Part shown: piece by piece, positions 1 to 8,562 of the stretch
Layout: each line of letters starts with the position of its first letter
Numbering within the stretch: position 1 is the first letter of the stretch
Assembly (NCBI RefSeq): GCF_003646465.1
Contig: NZ_QZEX01000004.1
Location: 1-64,000 of the forward strand
Direction of reading: 5' to 3'
DNA: 64,000 bases
Origin: Chachezhania antarctica
Lineage (GTDB): Bacteria > Pseudomonadota > Alphaproteobacteria > Rhodobacterales > Rhodobacteraceae
Program-made: the position numbers and the translations under genes
Notes under the pieces: generated by a model
The model's database searches: none
What the model saw: only the letters and a program-made list of their open reading frames with translations
Told to the model about the DNA's origin: nothing

Positions 1-124
1 TGCGGCCAGCGCGCTCTGACACGCGTTAGCTATATGATGAGCACACGCGCCAGAGCGCCACCGCTATCCCGAACCTTGGCCCCTTTTTGCGCCGGTAAAT
101 GGCCCATTTTGTCGCCGAGATTGA

Positions 125-871
125 CAGCCTGCCTCTCGTGCCGAACTCAACAGCTGGCGTAAGCGCTGGATACACTCGCCAAAGCAATACGATATGGCGG
201 GCACCCACGTCGTCAAATTACTGAACTGGGCGGTCGGTGAGGGGCGGATCAAGGAGCATCACTGTCACCGCCTTAAGAAGTTGTATGTCTCTAATCGTAG
301 TGAGATCGTGTGGACATCGGCAGATATCGAGGCATTCAATAAGGCCGCGCCTGATTGGGTGCAGCGCATACTACTGCTGGGCTGTGAAACCGGTCTGCGG
401 GTAGCCGACTTAGTGCAGGTGCGGAAAAAGCACTTCGAGGACACGAAGGCTGGAAAGCGCCTTCGCTTCAAAACAGGCAAGCGTGGCCGTACTGCATACA
501 TTCCTGCGACTACTGGCTTGAAGGAACTCTTGGACGCAACGCCTGAGAGCCAACAAACCCTTCTGGTAAGTCAACTTGGTCGGCCACTGTCTGCCCGCTG
601 GGCGTCTAACCAGATTACGAAATGGCGGCGCGAAGCCAATGTTCCGCCCTGGGATGACGGTCGAGAGAAGACCTTAGCAGACACGCGAGGCACTGCGGCG
701 ACGCGATTGCTCAATGCGGATCTGTCGCTACGGCAGATTGCGACCCTGATGGGCTGGTCTGTCCGCTACGCATCTCAGGTGATCGAGATTTACGCACGTG
801 TCAGCCCTGACGAAAGTGACGAGGTCAGTCGAAAGCTGGAAAGCGCAAAACAGAAAGAGAATTTGAGATGA
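125..871 (+). pseudogene. Decayed tyrosine recombinase (phage-type integrase)
   Basis: The frame encodes the core-binding and catalytic part of a phage-type site-specific recombinase. The first ATG is at 194, but similarity to the family continues upstream of it (residues like AELNSWRKRW and SPKQYD precede the Met) to an in-frame TGA at 122-124. No intact N-terminal domain is visible in any frame of the first 120 bases, so I read it as broken or truncated. The box II region reads DTRGTAATRL: Arg is kept, but the His of the usual HxxR is Ala, and the following GHS is GWS. The arm with the presumed nucleophile is EIYARV. It ends 68 bases from the 3' end of a tRNA-Cys gene, the usual place for an island integrase. 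Confidence 0.72.
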
Positions 872-892
872 CTGTAAACGCACCTGTAAACG
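872..892. repeat. Tandem 9-bp direct repeats, possible integrase arm sites
   Basis: CTGTAAACG occurs at 872-880 and again at 884-892, a 12-bp period, between the integrase stop and the tRNA-Cys 3' end. Short direct repeats beside an attachment site are typical of arm-type integrase binding sites. This role is inferred from position only. Confidence 0.35.
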
Positions 893-939
893 GCAGGGCC
901 GCTACACTGAAAGGAGTGACGTAAGTGCTTGAAGTTAAA

Positions 940-1013
940 TGGAGGCGAGTACCGGAATCGAACCGGTGTACACGGATTTGCAATCCGCTGCGTCACCACT
1001 CCGCCAACTCGCC
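940..1013 (-). tRNA. tRNA-Cys (GCA)
   Basis: On the minus strand the 74 nt fold into a full cloverleaf. The acceptor stem GGCGAGT pairs with ACTCGCC, the anticodon loop is TTGCAAA (anticodon GCA), and the T arm is ACCGG-TTCGATT-CCGGT. The 3' CCA is encoded. The 3' end faces the decayed integrase, so the 3' part of this gene is the probable attachment site, and the tRNA has stayed intact. Confidence 0.96.
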
Positions 1014-1317
1014 GTCCGTGCGTCTTGTCGTGACTGGCGAGGGATGTGCCATAGCCGCCGCCACAGTACAAGAGTGATATGCGCAAGGTTCACGGGTTCC
1101 GCCGGGGCGGCGTCCGCGGGTTCGGCGACGGTTTGTTAGGGCCGGGCGGTTATCTGTCTGGGGTACACGCGGATCGTCGCGGCGGGGGCTTGCGGGATTG
1201 CACATCCCGCGCTGTGCCGCCAAGGTCGCAGAACACGATTTACGCCGCCGCGACCGTTGCCGGGACTGCCCGGATATGTCAGGACTTGGCGCAACGTTTG
1301 AACGGAAGAGTTTAGAC
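1014..1317. other. Intergenic, divergent promoters of tRNA-Cys and pcm
   Basis: About 300 bases with no convincing gene. It must carry the tRNA-Cys promoter (minus strand) and that of the methyltransferase (plus strand). The only structure I see is a small inverted repeat, GCGGGAT/ATCCCGC with a 5-base loop, at 1192-1210. Upstream in-frame codons of the next gene do not look coding. Confidence 0.5.
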
Positions 1318-1971
1318 ATGACAGACTTCGCTTCCCGCCGCCGCATGATGGTCGACACGCAGGTCCGGCCGTCGGACGTGACGCAATTTCCCATCATCGA
1401 TGCCATGCTGGCCGTCCCGCGCGAAGCGTTCGTCCCCAACGCTGCCCGTGAAGCCGCCTATGCCGGGGAAAACATTCCCCTTGGTCTCAGCCGCGTGCTG
1501 ATGGAGCCGCGGACCATCGCCAAGATGCTGGAAATGCTGACGCTCGGGCCCGGGGACATGGCACTCGATATCGGTTGTGGCTACGGCTACACCGCGGCGA
1601 TCATGGCGCGCCTGGCCGATGTCGTGGTCGCGGTCGAGGAAGATGAAAGCCTGGCCGCCGACGCGCCGGGCATCCTGACGGACAACAACGTGGACAACGT
1701 GATCGTGCACACCGGTCCGCTGGCCGAAGGCGCGGCCGAGCACAAGCCATATGACGCGATCCTGATCGAAGGCGGGGTTGAAGCCGTACCTGCCGCGGTG
1801 CTGGATCAGCTGAAGGACGGCGGCCGGATCGTGGCGCTCTTTGTCGAAGGGGCGCTGGGCTCTGTCCGCTTCGGGCTGAAACGCGGCTCCCATGTGTCGT
1901 GGCGATACGAGTTCAACGCGTTCGCACCCGTGCTTCCGGGCTTCGCGGCCGAGCGGGCGTTCGCGCTTTGA
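1318..1971 (+). CDS. Protein-L-isoaspartate O-methyltransferase family protein
   Basis: A 217-residue SAM-dependent methyltransferase of the Pcm family, which methylates isoaspartyl residues in damaged proteins in the cytoplasm. The N-terminal [15 protein letters not shown] stretch is typical of the alphaproteobacterial branch. SAM motif I, DIGCGYGY, is at residues 84-91. The start at 1318 is preferred over an upstream in-frame ATG at 1198 because a GGAAG ribosome site lies just before it and the family homology begins there. A tolC-type gene follows after 62 bases in the same direction, probably in one operon. Members of this branch beside tolC may not all act on isoaspartate. Confidence 0.88.
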   Translation: MTDFASRRRMMVDTQVRPSDVTQFPIIDAMLAVPREAFVPNAAREAAYAGENIPLGLSRVLMEPRTIAKMLEMLTLGPGDMALDIGCGYGYTAAIMARLADVVVAVEEDESLAADAPGILTDNNVDNVIVHTGPLAEGAAEHKPYDAILIEGGVEAVPAAVLDQLKDGGRIVALFVEGALGSVRFGLKRGSHVSWRYEFNAFAPVLPGFAAERAFAL

Positions 1972-2033
1972 ATACGGGTCGGATGTTCTCAGGAACGCCC
2001 GATCCCTTGATGTACAGAACTAGGGGAAAAGCG

Positions 2034-3434
2034 ATGCGCAAGGCACTGGCTGCTGTCGTCTTTGGGTGTGTCGGCCTGTTTGTGGCGGGTGCCGAACCGG
2101 CCCGGGCCGACAATATGGCGGATGCGCTGGTGGGGGCGTACAATACGTCGGGCCTTCTGGAACAGAACCGCGCGCTTCTGCGGGCCGCCGATGAAGACGT
2201 GGCCCAGGCCGTCGCCACCCTGCGTCCGATTCTGTCATGGACGGCCTCTGCCGGCCGGACGGTCGGGGATCTCAACCTCACGGGCGTAAGCACCGGGCAG
2301 GAGTCGACACCGCTCGCGCTGCAGCTTTCGCTTCAATACCTTCTCTACGATTTCGGGGCCTCGCGGCAGAGCATTCGGGCCGCCGAACAGACCGTGCTGG
2401 CCACCCGGGAATCGTTGACGGGCATCGAACAGCAGGTGCTGTTCAACGCGGTGCTGGCCTACCTGAACCTGATCCTGCAGCAGGAATACGTGGAACTGGC
2501 CGAAAACAACAACCGCGTTCTGGAAGAGCAGCTGAAAGCCACGCAGGACAGGTTCGACGTGGGCGCCGTGACGCGCACCGACGTGGCGCTGGCGCAGGCG
2601 CAGCTTGCGGGCGCCCGGGCCAACCTGACCACCGCGCGCGGTGACTACCAGGATGCACGCGCCGCTTACCAGCGGGTCGTGGGGCGTCTGCCGAACGGCA
2701 CCGCCGGGCTGCCGCCGCTGCCGAAGAAACCGGCCAGCGTCGATCAGGCGATTGCGGTGGCCGTCAATACCCATCCCGACATCCGTTCGGCCCAGTACCA
2801 GATCGCGTCCGCCGAGTTCCTTATTGAACGTGCCGAGGCGTCGATGCTTGGGTCGCTGTCGGTGAACGGCAGTGCCGGGCTCAACAACAACCTCGATCTG
2901 GATCGCGACGGGCATTCCGGCAGCGTCACGCTCAGCTTCAACCAGCCGATCTACCAGGGTGGTGCGCTCAGCTCGGGCGTGCGGCAGGCGAAAGCGAACC
3001 GCGATGCGGCACGGGGCAGCCTGATCACCGCTCAGCGTACGGTCGTGGAATCGGTGCGGAACGCGTACGAGGCGATCGGCGTTGCGGCATCGAACATCCA
3101 GGCGACCAGTTCGCAGGTCGATGCATCGAAGATCGCCTTCGACGGGCTGCGGGAAGAAGCCAAGCTGGGCTCGCGCACCACGCTGGACGTGCTGATCGCA
3201 GAGCAGGATCTTCTGGATGCGCGGTCCGCCCAGATCACAGCACGGATCGCGCTGTATCAGGCCAGCTACCAGCTGCTGCAGACCCAGGGCCTGTTGACGG
3301 CACAGCGCCTGCAGCTACCGGTGACGATCTACGACCCGTCGGCCTACTACAACCTTGCAAAGACTGCGCCGACGAACATCTCAAAGCGCGGCCAACAGCT
3401 CGACCGGGTGCTCGAAGCGCTGGGCAAGCAGTAG
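2034..3434 (+). CDS. tolC: TolC family outer membrane channel protein
   Basis: A 466-residue outer membrane efflux protein. TolC trimers form the outer membrane exit duct for type I secretion and tripartite efflux. The start at 2034 follows AGGGGAA and gives a clear signal peptide (MRKALAAVVFGCVGLFVAG, processed near AEPARA). The mature part shows the two-fold repeat of long amphipathic helices, with QQEYVELAENNNRVLEEQ and SSQVDASKIAFDGLREEAKLGSRTTLDVL as equivalent segments. A longer frame reaches back into the preceding gene, but its extra codons have no signal character. No inner membrane partner is adjacent; the RND pump at 45-50 kb, which lacks its own channel gene, is a possible client. 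Confidence 0.9.
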   Translation: MRKALAAVVFGCVGLFVAGAEPARADNMADALVGAYNTSGLLEQNRALLRAADEDVAQAVATLRPILSWTASAGRTVGDLNLTGVSTGQESTPLALQLSLQYLLYDFGASRQSIRAAEQTVLATRESLTGIEQQVLFNAVLAYLNLILQQEYVELAENNNRVLEEQLKATQDRFDVGAVTRTDVALAQAQLAGARANLTTARGDYQDARAAYQRVVGRLPNGTAGLPPLPKKPASVDQAIAVAVNTHPDIRSAQYQIASAEFLIERAEASMLGSLSVNGSAGLNNNLDLDRDGHSGSVTLSFNQPIYQGGALSSGVRQAKANRDAARGSLITAQRTVVESVRNAYEAIGVAASNIQATSSQVDASKIAFDGLREEAKLGSRTTLDVLIAEQDLLDARSAQITARIALYQASYQLLQTQGLLTAQRLQLPVTIYDPSAYYNLAKTAPTNISKRGQQLDRVLEALGKQ

Positions 3435-3496
3435 ACGTGGTCCCGGTTGCCGGGCGGGTTCAGTTTTCGAAGATCCGATCAGGGTAGTGTCGCGAC

Positions 3497-4576
3497 ATGT
3501 CCGAACCAGTGCAGAAGCCCGACTCTGAAGACACGCTGTCTTCGATCCTCCGGCTTATCTCGGACGAAAATCGGCAAGGCACAGCGGCACGGGGGCGGGA
3601 ACACCCGTCTGCAGGCGAACGCTTCGTTCTGACGCCGGAATTACGGGTGGCGGATGCGCCGCAAATCGATGCTCCTGCCCCCGGGGGGAGCGCGTCCGGC
3701 GACGCGACAGCGGCAGAGCCGCAAACCGCAAGCCCGGCAGGCGAGATCCGACGCCCGGCCCCTGCGCCCGAGAACCCCGAGCTTGCAATGCGCCCCCCCG
3801 AGCGGGCAGAGGCGACGGTGGATGCCGGAACGCCCGAAGAGACCGCCCCCCCCGCGGCGCCAGTGACCGACGGCATGACGGTGCCGCTGGTCGAGCCTGC
3901 GCGGCCTGAAGGAGCCATCTCGCCATTGCGTCTCTACCAGGATCCGGAAAAGACGCTGGCCGAAGCGACGGGATCGCTGAAAGCCGAACTTGAGCGGGTC
4001 ACGCAATCCGCAGAACCTGTCCGCGCCCGGCGCCGGGTCACCCTGGCGAAACCCGGTGATGCGTCAACGGACACGCCCGGCGGCGGCGCCGTAGGATCCG
4101 CCGATCCCGAAGCGGCCTCGTTGCTGCCGTCGTCGGAACTCAAAGCCAAGATCGCCTCTCTCGCCGGTGCGGTCGAGCGGTCCCGCGGATACTGGCAGGA
4201 GCCTGCGACACCGTCAGAAGATATCGGCACGATAGAAACGGAGACCCCGCCCGTGCCGGACTCCGATCCTGACCTGCACGGCGCCGTGTCCGTCAGCGGC
4301 GCGCGGCCCGGTGTCACTGAAGACCGGGGGCTGAACGGGAACGTGGACGTCCCGAAACCGGAGCAGCCGATGAACAACGCGTTCGACGGCTATGACGGGG
4401 TGGACCTGGAAGAGGCATTCATAGACGAGGAAACGCTGCGTCAGATGGTGGCCGAGATCGTGCGGGAAGAGCTGCGCGGCGCGCTGGGGTCGCGGATCAC
4501 GCGGAACATGCGCAAGCTTGTCCGGCAGGAGATCCAGCGCATGCTGGAAGCCCCGACCCGGGACACGTCCGAATAG
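3497..4576 (+). CDS. PopZ-like (DUF2497-type) disordered scaffold protein
   Basis: A 359-residue acidic, Pro/Ala-rich protein in three parts. Residues 11-24 (EDTLSSILRLISDE) resemble the N-terminal client-binding helix of the polar organiser PopZ, whose pattern is roughly EDILASIRRIIAED. Residues about 30-300 are low complexity, rich in Pro, Ala, Glu and Thr, and probably disordered. The last 58 residues are helical and charged (EEAFIDEETLRQMVAEIVRE, then RNMRKLVRQEIQRML), like the PopZ oligomerisation region. In many alphaproteobacteria the DUF2497/PopZ gene also lies near tolC, which supports the call. Direct homology is not proven here; the match is architectural. Confidence 0.6.
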   Translation: MSEPVQKPDSEDTLSSILRLISDENRQGTAARGREHPSAGERFVLTPELRVADAPQIDAPAPGGSASGDATAAEPQTASPAGEIRRPAPAPENPELAMRPPERAEATVDAGTPEETAPPAAPVTDGMTVPLVEPARPEGAISPLRLYQDPEKTLAEATGSLKAELERVTQSAEPVRARRRVTLAKPGDASTDTPGGGAVGSADPEAASLLPSSELKAKIASLAGAVERSRGYWQEPATPSEDIGTIETETPPVPDSDPDLHGAVSVSGARPGVTEDRGLNGNVDVPKPEQPMNNAFDGYDGVDLEEAFIDEETLRQMVAEIVREELRGALGSRITRNMRKLVRQEIQRMLEAPTRDTSE

Positions 4577-4604
4577 ACCGGCACGCGGCGAGCCCGGAAA
4601 AGTT

Positions 4605-4639
4605 AAAGGCGCGCCGCTGAAGGACAGGGCGCGCCTTTT
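4605..4639. terminator. Intrinsic terminator, probably bidirectional
   Basis: A perfect 11-bp inverted repeat, AAAGGCGCGCC at 4605-4615 and GGCGCGCCTTT at 4628-4638, with a 12-base loop and a run of T on one side and A on the other. It lies 28 bases past the PopZ-like gene, between convergent genes, and could stop transcription from both. Confidence 0.75.
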
Positions 4640-4752
4640 GGTTTGGTCGTATCGTAGGCGTAAACGTCTTGCTGTTCTGGAACAATGTCGGCCTGCCCGC
4701 GGAACTTGCGGAACCAACATCCGGGATCGAAAGAAAGTCCGAAGACCCGCTT

Positions 4753-5073
4753 CTAGGCGGCTTCGGCTTGCTCGGCCGCGTTGCGGCGCTCGGATTCTTC
4801 ACGAGACAGGGCAACCGAAGTCCGGACGCCACGGCCGACAAAGTCCATCAGGCCATTGACAACGCGTTCGTTCGGGTCGATCCCTGCGCACGTAAGCACC
4901 TCGCGCCCGTCGCGCGAACGGGCCCAGCGGGCAATCTGTTCCGGGCCATTGCCGTACTTCTTGTCGTCGGCAATAGCATCATCCAGAGCCGCCAGTACAA
5001 CGGCAGCAAAAAGTTTCCGCGCGCGGTTGCCTTGTTCAGCGTTAAAGGCAGTGCCGTCGACGAAATCTTTCAT
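4753..5073 (-). CDS. Small conserved protein, DUF6280-like
   Basis: A 106-residue soluble protein starting MKDFVDGTAFNAEQGNRA. An AAGGA ribosome site lies 7 bases before the ATG, so the long open frame that continues upstream across efp is spurious. It has no signal peptide and no membrane segment, and looks largely alpha-helical with a charged, Ala/Glu-rich tail. I recognise it as a short protein conserved in Rhodobacterales (I believe DUF6280), with no known function. It is divergent from efp, and an inverted repeat sits 47 bases upstream of its start. Confidence 0.75.
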   Translation of the reverse strand: MKDFVDGTAFNAEQGNRARKLFAAVVLAALDDAIADDKKYGNGPEQIARWARSRDGREVLTCAGIDPNERVVNGLMDFVGRGVRTSVALSREESERRNAAEQAEAA

Positions 5074-5119
5074 TTCGTGTTCCTTGTTTTTATTGCTCTT
5101 GAATTCGGCGTGGCGCTCC

Positions 5120-5135
5120 TTGTGACAGATCACAA
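5120..5135. promoter_or_regulatory. Inverted repeat, candidate operator
   Basis: TTGTGACAGATCACAA is a perfect 6-4-6 inverted repeat in the divergent region between the DUF6280-like gene and efp. It resembles CRP/FNR-family half sites, but the spacing differs from either consensus. Nearby, GCATGGCT is repeated at 5158-5165 and 5180-5187, 22 bp apart, on one face of the helix. Confidence 0.4.
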
Positions 5136-5289
5136 ACGATTCGGATACCCCGGTAACGCATGGCTTGCATGCACGTGATGCATGGCTAGCTGTTGATCGC
5201 GACCGGCCTATCGTCGGCTTGCCAGCCACCCGAGTGCCAGATATAGGAGCGCGCGGAGCGCCATCAAGCGTTAACCAAGGGAAAACGAC

Positions 5290-5853
5290 ATGCCCAAGAT
5301 CAACGGAAACGAGATCCGGCCCGGTAATGTCCTCGAGCACAATGGTGGGCTCTGGGCGGCTGTGAAGGTGGATCACGTCAAGCCCGGCAAGGGCGGAGCG
5401 TTCGCGCAAGTGGAAATGCGCAACCTCCGCAACGGGTCCAAGCTGAACGAACGCTTCCGGTCCGCGGACAAGGTGGAGCGTGTGCGCCTGGAACAGAAGG
5501 ACCAGCAGTTCCTGTATGAAACCGATGGCATGCTGGTGTTCATGGACACCGAAAGCTACGAGCAGATCGAACTGCCGGCCGAGCTTCTGGGCGAACGCCG
5601 CCCGTTCCTGCAGGACGGCATGACCATCGTCGTGGAATTCCACGAAGCCGAGGCGCTGAACGCGACGTTGCCGCAGAAGGTGACCTGCAAGATCGTCGAG
5701 ACCGAGCCAGTGGTCAAAGGCCAGACGGCGGCGAACTCGTTCAAGCCGGCGGTGCTGGACAATGGCGTCAAGGTCATGGTGCCGCCCTTCGTGGGCCAGG
5801 ACGAGATGATCGTCGTGAACACCGAAACCATGGAATATTCCGAACGGGCCTGA
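5290..5853 (+). CDS. efp: Elongation factor P
   Basis: EF-P of 187 residues, the normal length. It binds ribosomes stalled at consecutive prolines between the P and E sites and promotes peptide bond formation. The KOW-like N-domain carries the loop PGKGGA, with the conserved tip lysine at residue 34, the position modified in many bacteria. Two OB domains follow, the last containing [28 protein letters not shown] (shown by its ends TCKIVETEP and AVLDNG). The ATG is preceded by AAGGGA. It is transcribed alone and followed by a two-hairpin intergenic element. Confidence 0.97.
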   Translation: MPKINGNEIRPGNVLEHNGGLWAAVKVDHVKPGKGGAFAQVEMRNLRNGSKLNERFRSADKVERVRLEQKDQQFLYETDGMLVFMDTESYEQIELPAELLGERRPFLQDGMTIVVEFHEAEALNATLPQKVTCKIVETEPVVKGQTAANSFKPAVLDNGVKVMVPPFVGQDEMIVVNTETMEYSERA

Positions 5854-5887
5854 TTTCCGGCCCGTCACGGCGCGGCGGATGTCGCGA

Positions 5888-5952
5888 GGGGGCTTTGCCC
5901 CCGCCCGGGCCTGCGGCCCGGACTCCCCCAGAGTATTTCAGAAAAGAAGAAG
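5888..5952 (+). repeat. Two-hairpin 3' element, copy A (downstream of efp)
   Basis: Read in the direction of efp: hairpin 1 GGGGGCTTTGCCCCC (5888-5902), hairpin 2 CCGGGCC-TGC-GGCCCGG (5905-5921), then CTCCCCCAGAGTATTT and a purine tail ending AAGAAGAAG. Five other full or near-full copies occur in this window, each just past the 3' end of a gene and in the sense orientation. It probably works as a terminator or transcript 3'-end structure. Confidence 0.7.
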
Positions 5953-5990
5953 CCGGGCAGGCGCGATCGGCGACCGCCCGCTGTGGGCGG

Positions 5991-6905
5991 TCAACTGCGC
6001 TCGGGCTCTCCGGTCACTTCGACCAGCAATTCGTACTTCACGGTCATCGCGCTGACCTGCCGGTAATAGGCGATGAGCTCGGTCACCGGGCGCTGGAGGC
6101 GGGTCAGGCCGGCGGTGGCGGCGACCACGGTGCCCACGTCGGACTTGCCGTTCAGGACCATCATGCCGCCGAAGAACAGAACGGCCACGAGGCCGATACC
6201 GTTCCCGGCCGAGATCACCCATTTCGCCGACAGCTTCCACAGAAACATCGTGCGGCGGGTGTCGTAGATCTCGTCGAAGCCGTCGGTGACGGATTTCAGG
6301 ATCTCGTCGGTTTCCTGCTGCGTGATCTCGTTCGCGGCAGCGCGGAGCGTCAGCACACGCGTGCCCACCAGCTGGTTGACCTTCCGTTGCGTCGACAGGA
6401 CCACGACCAGTTGCGGCACGATCACGAGGAAGACGATCAGCCCCAGCCCCGGCTGGGTGGCGGTGACGAAGCCGATCACGCTGACCAGCGTGCCCAGCTG
6501 CATCAACGGGTCGGCGATCGCCCCGCCAGTGAACTTGCCCAGATCCTCGGCCTCGGCCGTGATCGTGGTGGCGAGCGTGCCGCGGTCGATATGCTTGCGC
6601 TCGCGGTTGCGCGACGTCTGGTAGATGAAGGTCCGCAGGCGGCGGATCATGTCCTCGCCCAGGGTATTGGACAGGAAGCCCAGCACCCATTTCAGGCTGA
6701 GTGACAGCAGGATCACCCCCAGCATGCCGGCGCACAGCAGCATCAGCGCATCGGTTTCGACCTTGTGCGCGGTCAGTCCGTTAACGATGTCTTTCTGGAA
6801 TTTCAGCGGCGCGGCAGCCAGCGCCGCCACGGCGAGAGACAGGATTATCAGGATGATCTGGCGGCGGCCCGAGGCGCGGTAGATGGCGAGATAGAGGTTT
6901 CTCAT
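5991..6905 (-). CDS. ABC exporter transmembrane domain protein lacking an ATPase domain
   Basis: 304 residues that match only the six-helix membrane domain of a type I ABC exporter. Hydrophobic segments are visible at about residues 17-35, 55-75, 130-150, 155-175 and 240-260, and the intracellular coupling stretch KHIDRGTLATTITAEAEDLGKF lies between them (ends KHIDRG and EDLGKF). There is no Walker A, signature or Walker B motif in the protein or in the bases downstream, so it is either a membrane-only partner or a degenerate transporter. The ATG follows AGGGA. The nearest ATPase-bearing ABC gene is at 8.6-10.4 kb and is complete by itself. Confidence 0.8.
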   Translation of the reverse strand: MRNLYLAIYRASGRRQIILIILSLAVAALAAAPLKFQKDIVNGLTAHKVETDALMLLCAGMLGVILLSLSLKWVLGFLSNTLGEDMIRRLRTFIYQTSRNRERKHIDRGTLATTITAEAEDLGKFTGGAIADPLMQLGTLVSVIGFVTATQPGLGLIVFLVIVPQLVVVLSTQRKVNQLVGTRVLTLRAAANEITQQETDEILKSVTDGFDEIYDTRRTMFLWKLSAKWVISAGNGIGLVAVLFFGGMMVLNGKSDVGTVVAATAGLTRLQRPVTELIAYYRQVSAMTVKYELLVEVTGEPERS

Positions 6906-7005
6906 GACGTCCCTGATCCGTTGCGCCCTCGGGCAGACACGCTGATCTAGCCCCGCGATGCGGCGGGGGGCAAGGGGGACAGCAAAGGTACGTCCGGGTC
7001 CTGGT

Positions 7006-7740
7006 CTAAAGGCGCGTCACGCGGGCGTCCCCCGCGGCCATGTCGCCGCCGGCGCGGTCGAAGCGCAGGTAGGCGATGGCGCGGTCGCCGGACCTTGTGT
7101 GAAGCACACCGGCCGGGCGACCGTCGGTCTGGATCTCGGTGCCGGGATCGGCCTCGCCAGTGATTTCGACCACAGCCAGGCCCTTCTTCAGCTCGGTCTT
7201 GTGCTTCATGCGCGCGGTGACCTCTTGCCCGACATAGCAGCCCTTGCGGAAATCGACGCCGTGGAGCGCTTCGAACCCGGCCTCCAGAATGTAGCTGTCG
7301 GGGGTGAGTTCGGTACCGGCCTCGGGGATGCAATGTGCCACGCGGATCGCATCCCAGTCGGTGCCGTCGTCCCCTTCGGGCGCGTCCGTGTAAAGGCGCC
7401 AGCCCAGGGCAGGATGACGGGGGTCGTCGACGGCGCCCTCGGGCTTTGGGCCCGTGCCGCGCTGGACGTTCAGTTCCGCGGGTTCGATCTGCACGTCGGC
7501 GCGAAGCTTGTACATCGCAAGCCGCCGCATGAGATCGTCGGCCTGCATTTCGGCCACGTCGAGCAGGATCGTGTTGCCGTCGCGGACAAGGAAGAAATCG
7601 GACAGGTACTTGCCCTGCGGCGTCAGCAGCGCGGCGTAGACGGCGCCATCGGACAGGCGCGCGATGTCATTCGTGACCAGCCCCTGCAGAAAGGGTTCGG
7701 CGTCCGGTCCGCTCAACCTGATGATGCGTCGTGATGTCAA
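7006..7740 (-). CDS. ygfZ: YgfZ/GcvT family folate-binding protein
   Basis: A 244-residue homologue of YgfZ (IBA57 in eukaryotes), a tetrahydrofolate-binding protein that helps assemble or repair certain Fe-S enzymes. The signature KGCYVGQE is at residues 166-173 with its essential Cys. The start is taken as a TTG at 7740, because no ATG or GTG lies near the family N-terminus (TSRRIIRLSGPDAEPFLQGL) and AGGAG stands 9 bases upstream. The gene is divergent from a glycosyltransferase across 88 bases. Confidence 0.9.
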   Translation of the reverse strand: MTSRRIIRLSGPDAEPFLQGLVTNDIARLSDGAVYAALLTPQGKYLSDFFLVRDGNTILLDVAEMQADDLMRRLAMYKLRADVQIEPAELNVQRGTGPKPEGAVDDPRHPALGWRLYTDAPEGDDGTDWDAIRVAHCIPEAGTELTPDSYILEAGFEALHGVDFRKGCYVGQEVTARMKHKTELKKGLAVVEITGEADPGTEIQTDGRPAGVLHTRSGDRAIAYLRFDRAGGDMAAGDARVTRL

Positions 7741-7828
7741 TTTCGAAGACTCCTGACGTTTAATGCACAATTTCCGGGCATATTTCGGGTTGTGTCCGTA
7801 AGCTTCTGATATAGGTAAGCGCAGCGCA

Positions 7829-8560
7829 ATGACCAACACGGGAGCCCGCCCCTTGACCGCACCGATCAGCATAGTGATTCCGACCCTGAACGCACAGGCG
7901 CATCTGCCCGCTTGCCTGGCCGCGTTGACAGAAGGGTTGCCGGAAGGGCTGATCCGCGAACTGATCGTGACCGATGGCGGTTCGACCGATGAAACCAGGA
8001 AAATCGCGGATGCAGTGGGCGCGGAATGGGTTTCGGGCGACGCGTCGCGCGGGGGGCAGCTGCGCCGGGGCGTGGCGGCGGCGCGGGGGCACTGGGTGAT
8101 GGTCCTGCATGCCGACACGGTGCTGGAGGCTGGGTGGTCGAAGACCGTGGCCGAACACATCCGGGGCGGCGACGGCGGGCCTGCCTATTTTCGGCTGGCG
8201 TTCCGGTCGCGGGGGCTGATGCCCGCGTGGGTGGCCGGCTGGGCCAACCTGCGCGCACGGGTGTTCGGCCTGCCCTTCGGCGATCAGGGGATCCTGATGA
8301 CGGTCAGCGATTATCGTCGCGCCGGTGGCTATCCCGATCAACCGCTGATGGAAGACGTGGCGCTGGCCTTCGCGCTGTCGAAAGCCGGCAAGCGGCCACG
8401 GGCCTTGCCGGTGCGGGCCATGACAAGTGCGGCCGCCTACAAGCGTGATGGCTGGTTGCGCCGCGGTGCGGGCAACCTGTGGCGGCTGGTACGCTATTGT
8501 CTTGGCGCGGATCCGACACGGCTGGCCCGCGGCTACAGCGGCGATACCGCGCCGCAGTAA
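7829..8560 (+). CDS. Family 2 glycosyltransferase (TIGR04283-type)
   Basis: A 243-residue GT-A fold glycosyltransferase. The start of the nucleotide-sugar fold is ISIVIPTLN (residues 13-21), the diphosphate-binding acid region is DGGSTDET (49-56), and the metal motif appears as HADT (94-97). The QGILMTVSDYRRAGGYPD stretch and short length fit the subfamily sometimes found with rSAM/selenodomain proteins. The acceptor is unknown. No other sugar genes are nearby. Its stop codon is 2 bases from the stop of the convergent ABC exporter gene. Confidence 0.85.
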   Translation: MTNTGARPLTAPISIVIPTLNAQAHLPACLAALTEGLPEGLIRELIVTDGGSTDETRKIADAVGAEWVSGDASRGGQLRRGVAAARGHWVMVLHADTVLEAGWSKTVAEHIRGGDGGPAYFRLAFRSRGLMPAWVAGWANLRARVFGLPFGDQGILMTVSDYRRAGGYPDQPLMEDVALAFALSKAGKRPRALPVRAMTSAAAYKRDGWLRRGAGNLWRLVRYCLGADPTRLARGYSGDTAPQ

Positions 8561-8562
8561 CG

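Noticed and set aside
5120-5135. A CRP or FNR site
   Set aside because: Half-site spacing (4 bases between TGTGA and TCACA) fits neither consensus; kept only as an unassigned palindrome.
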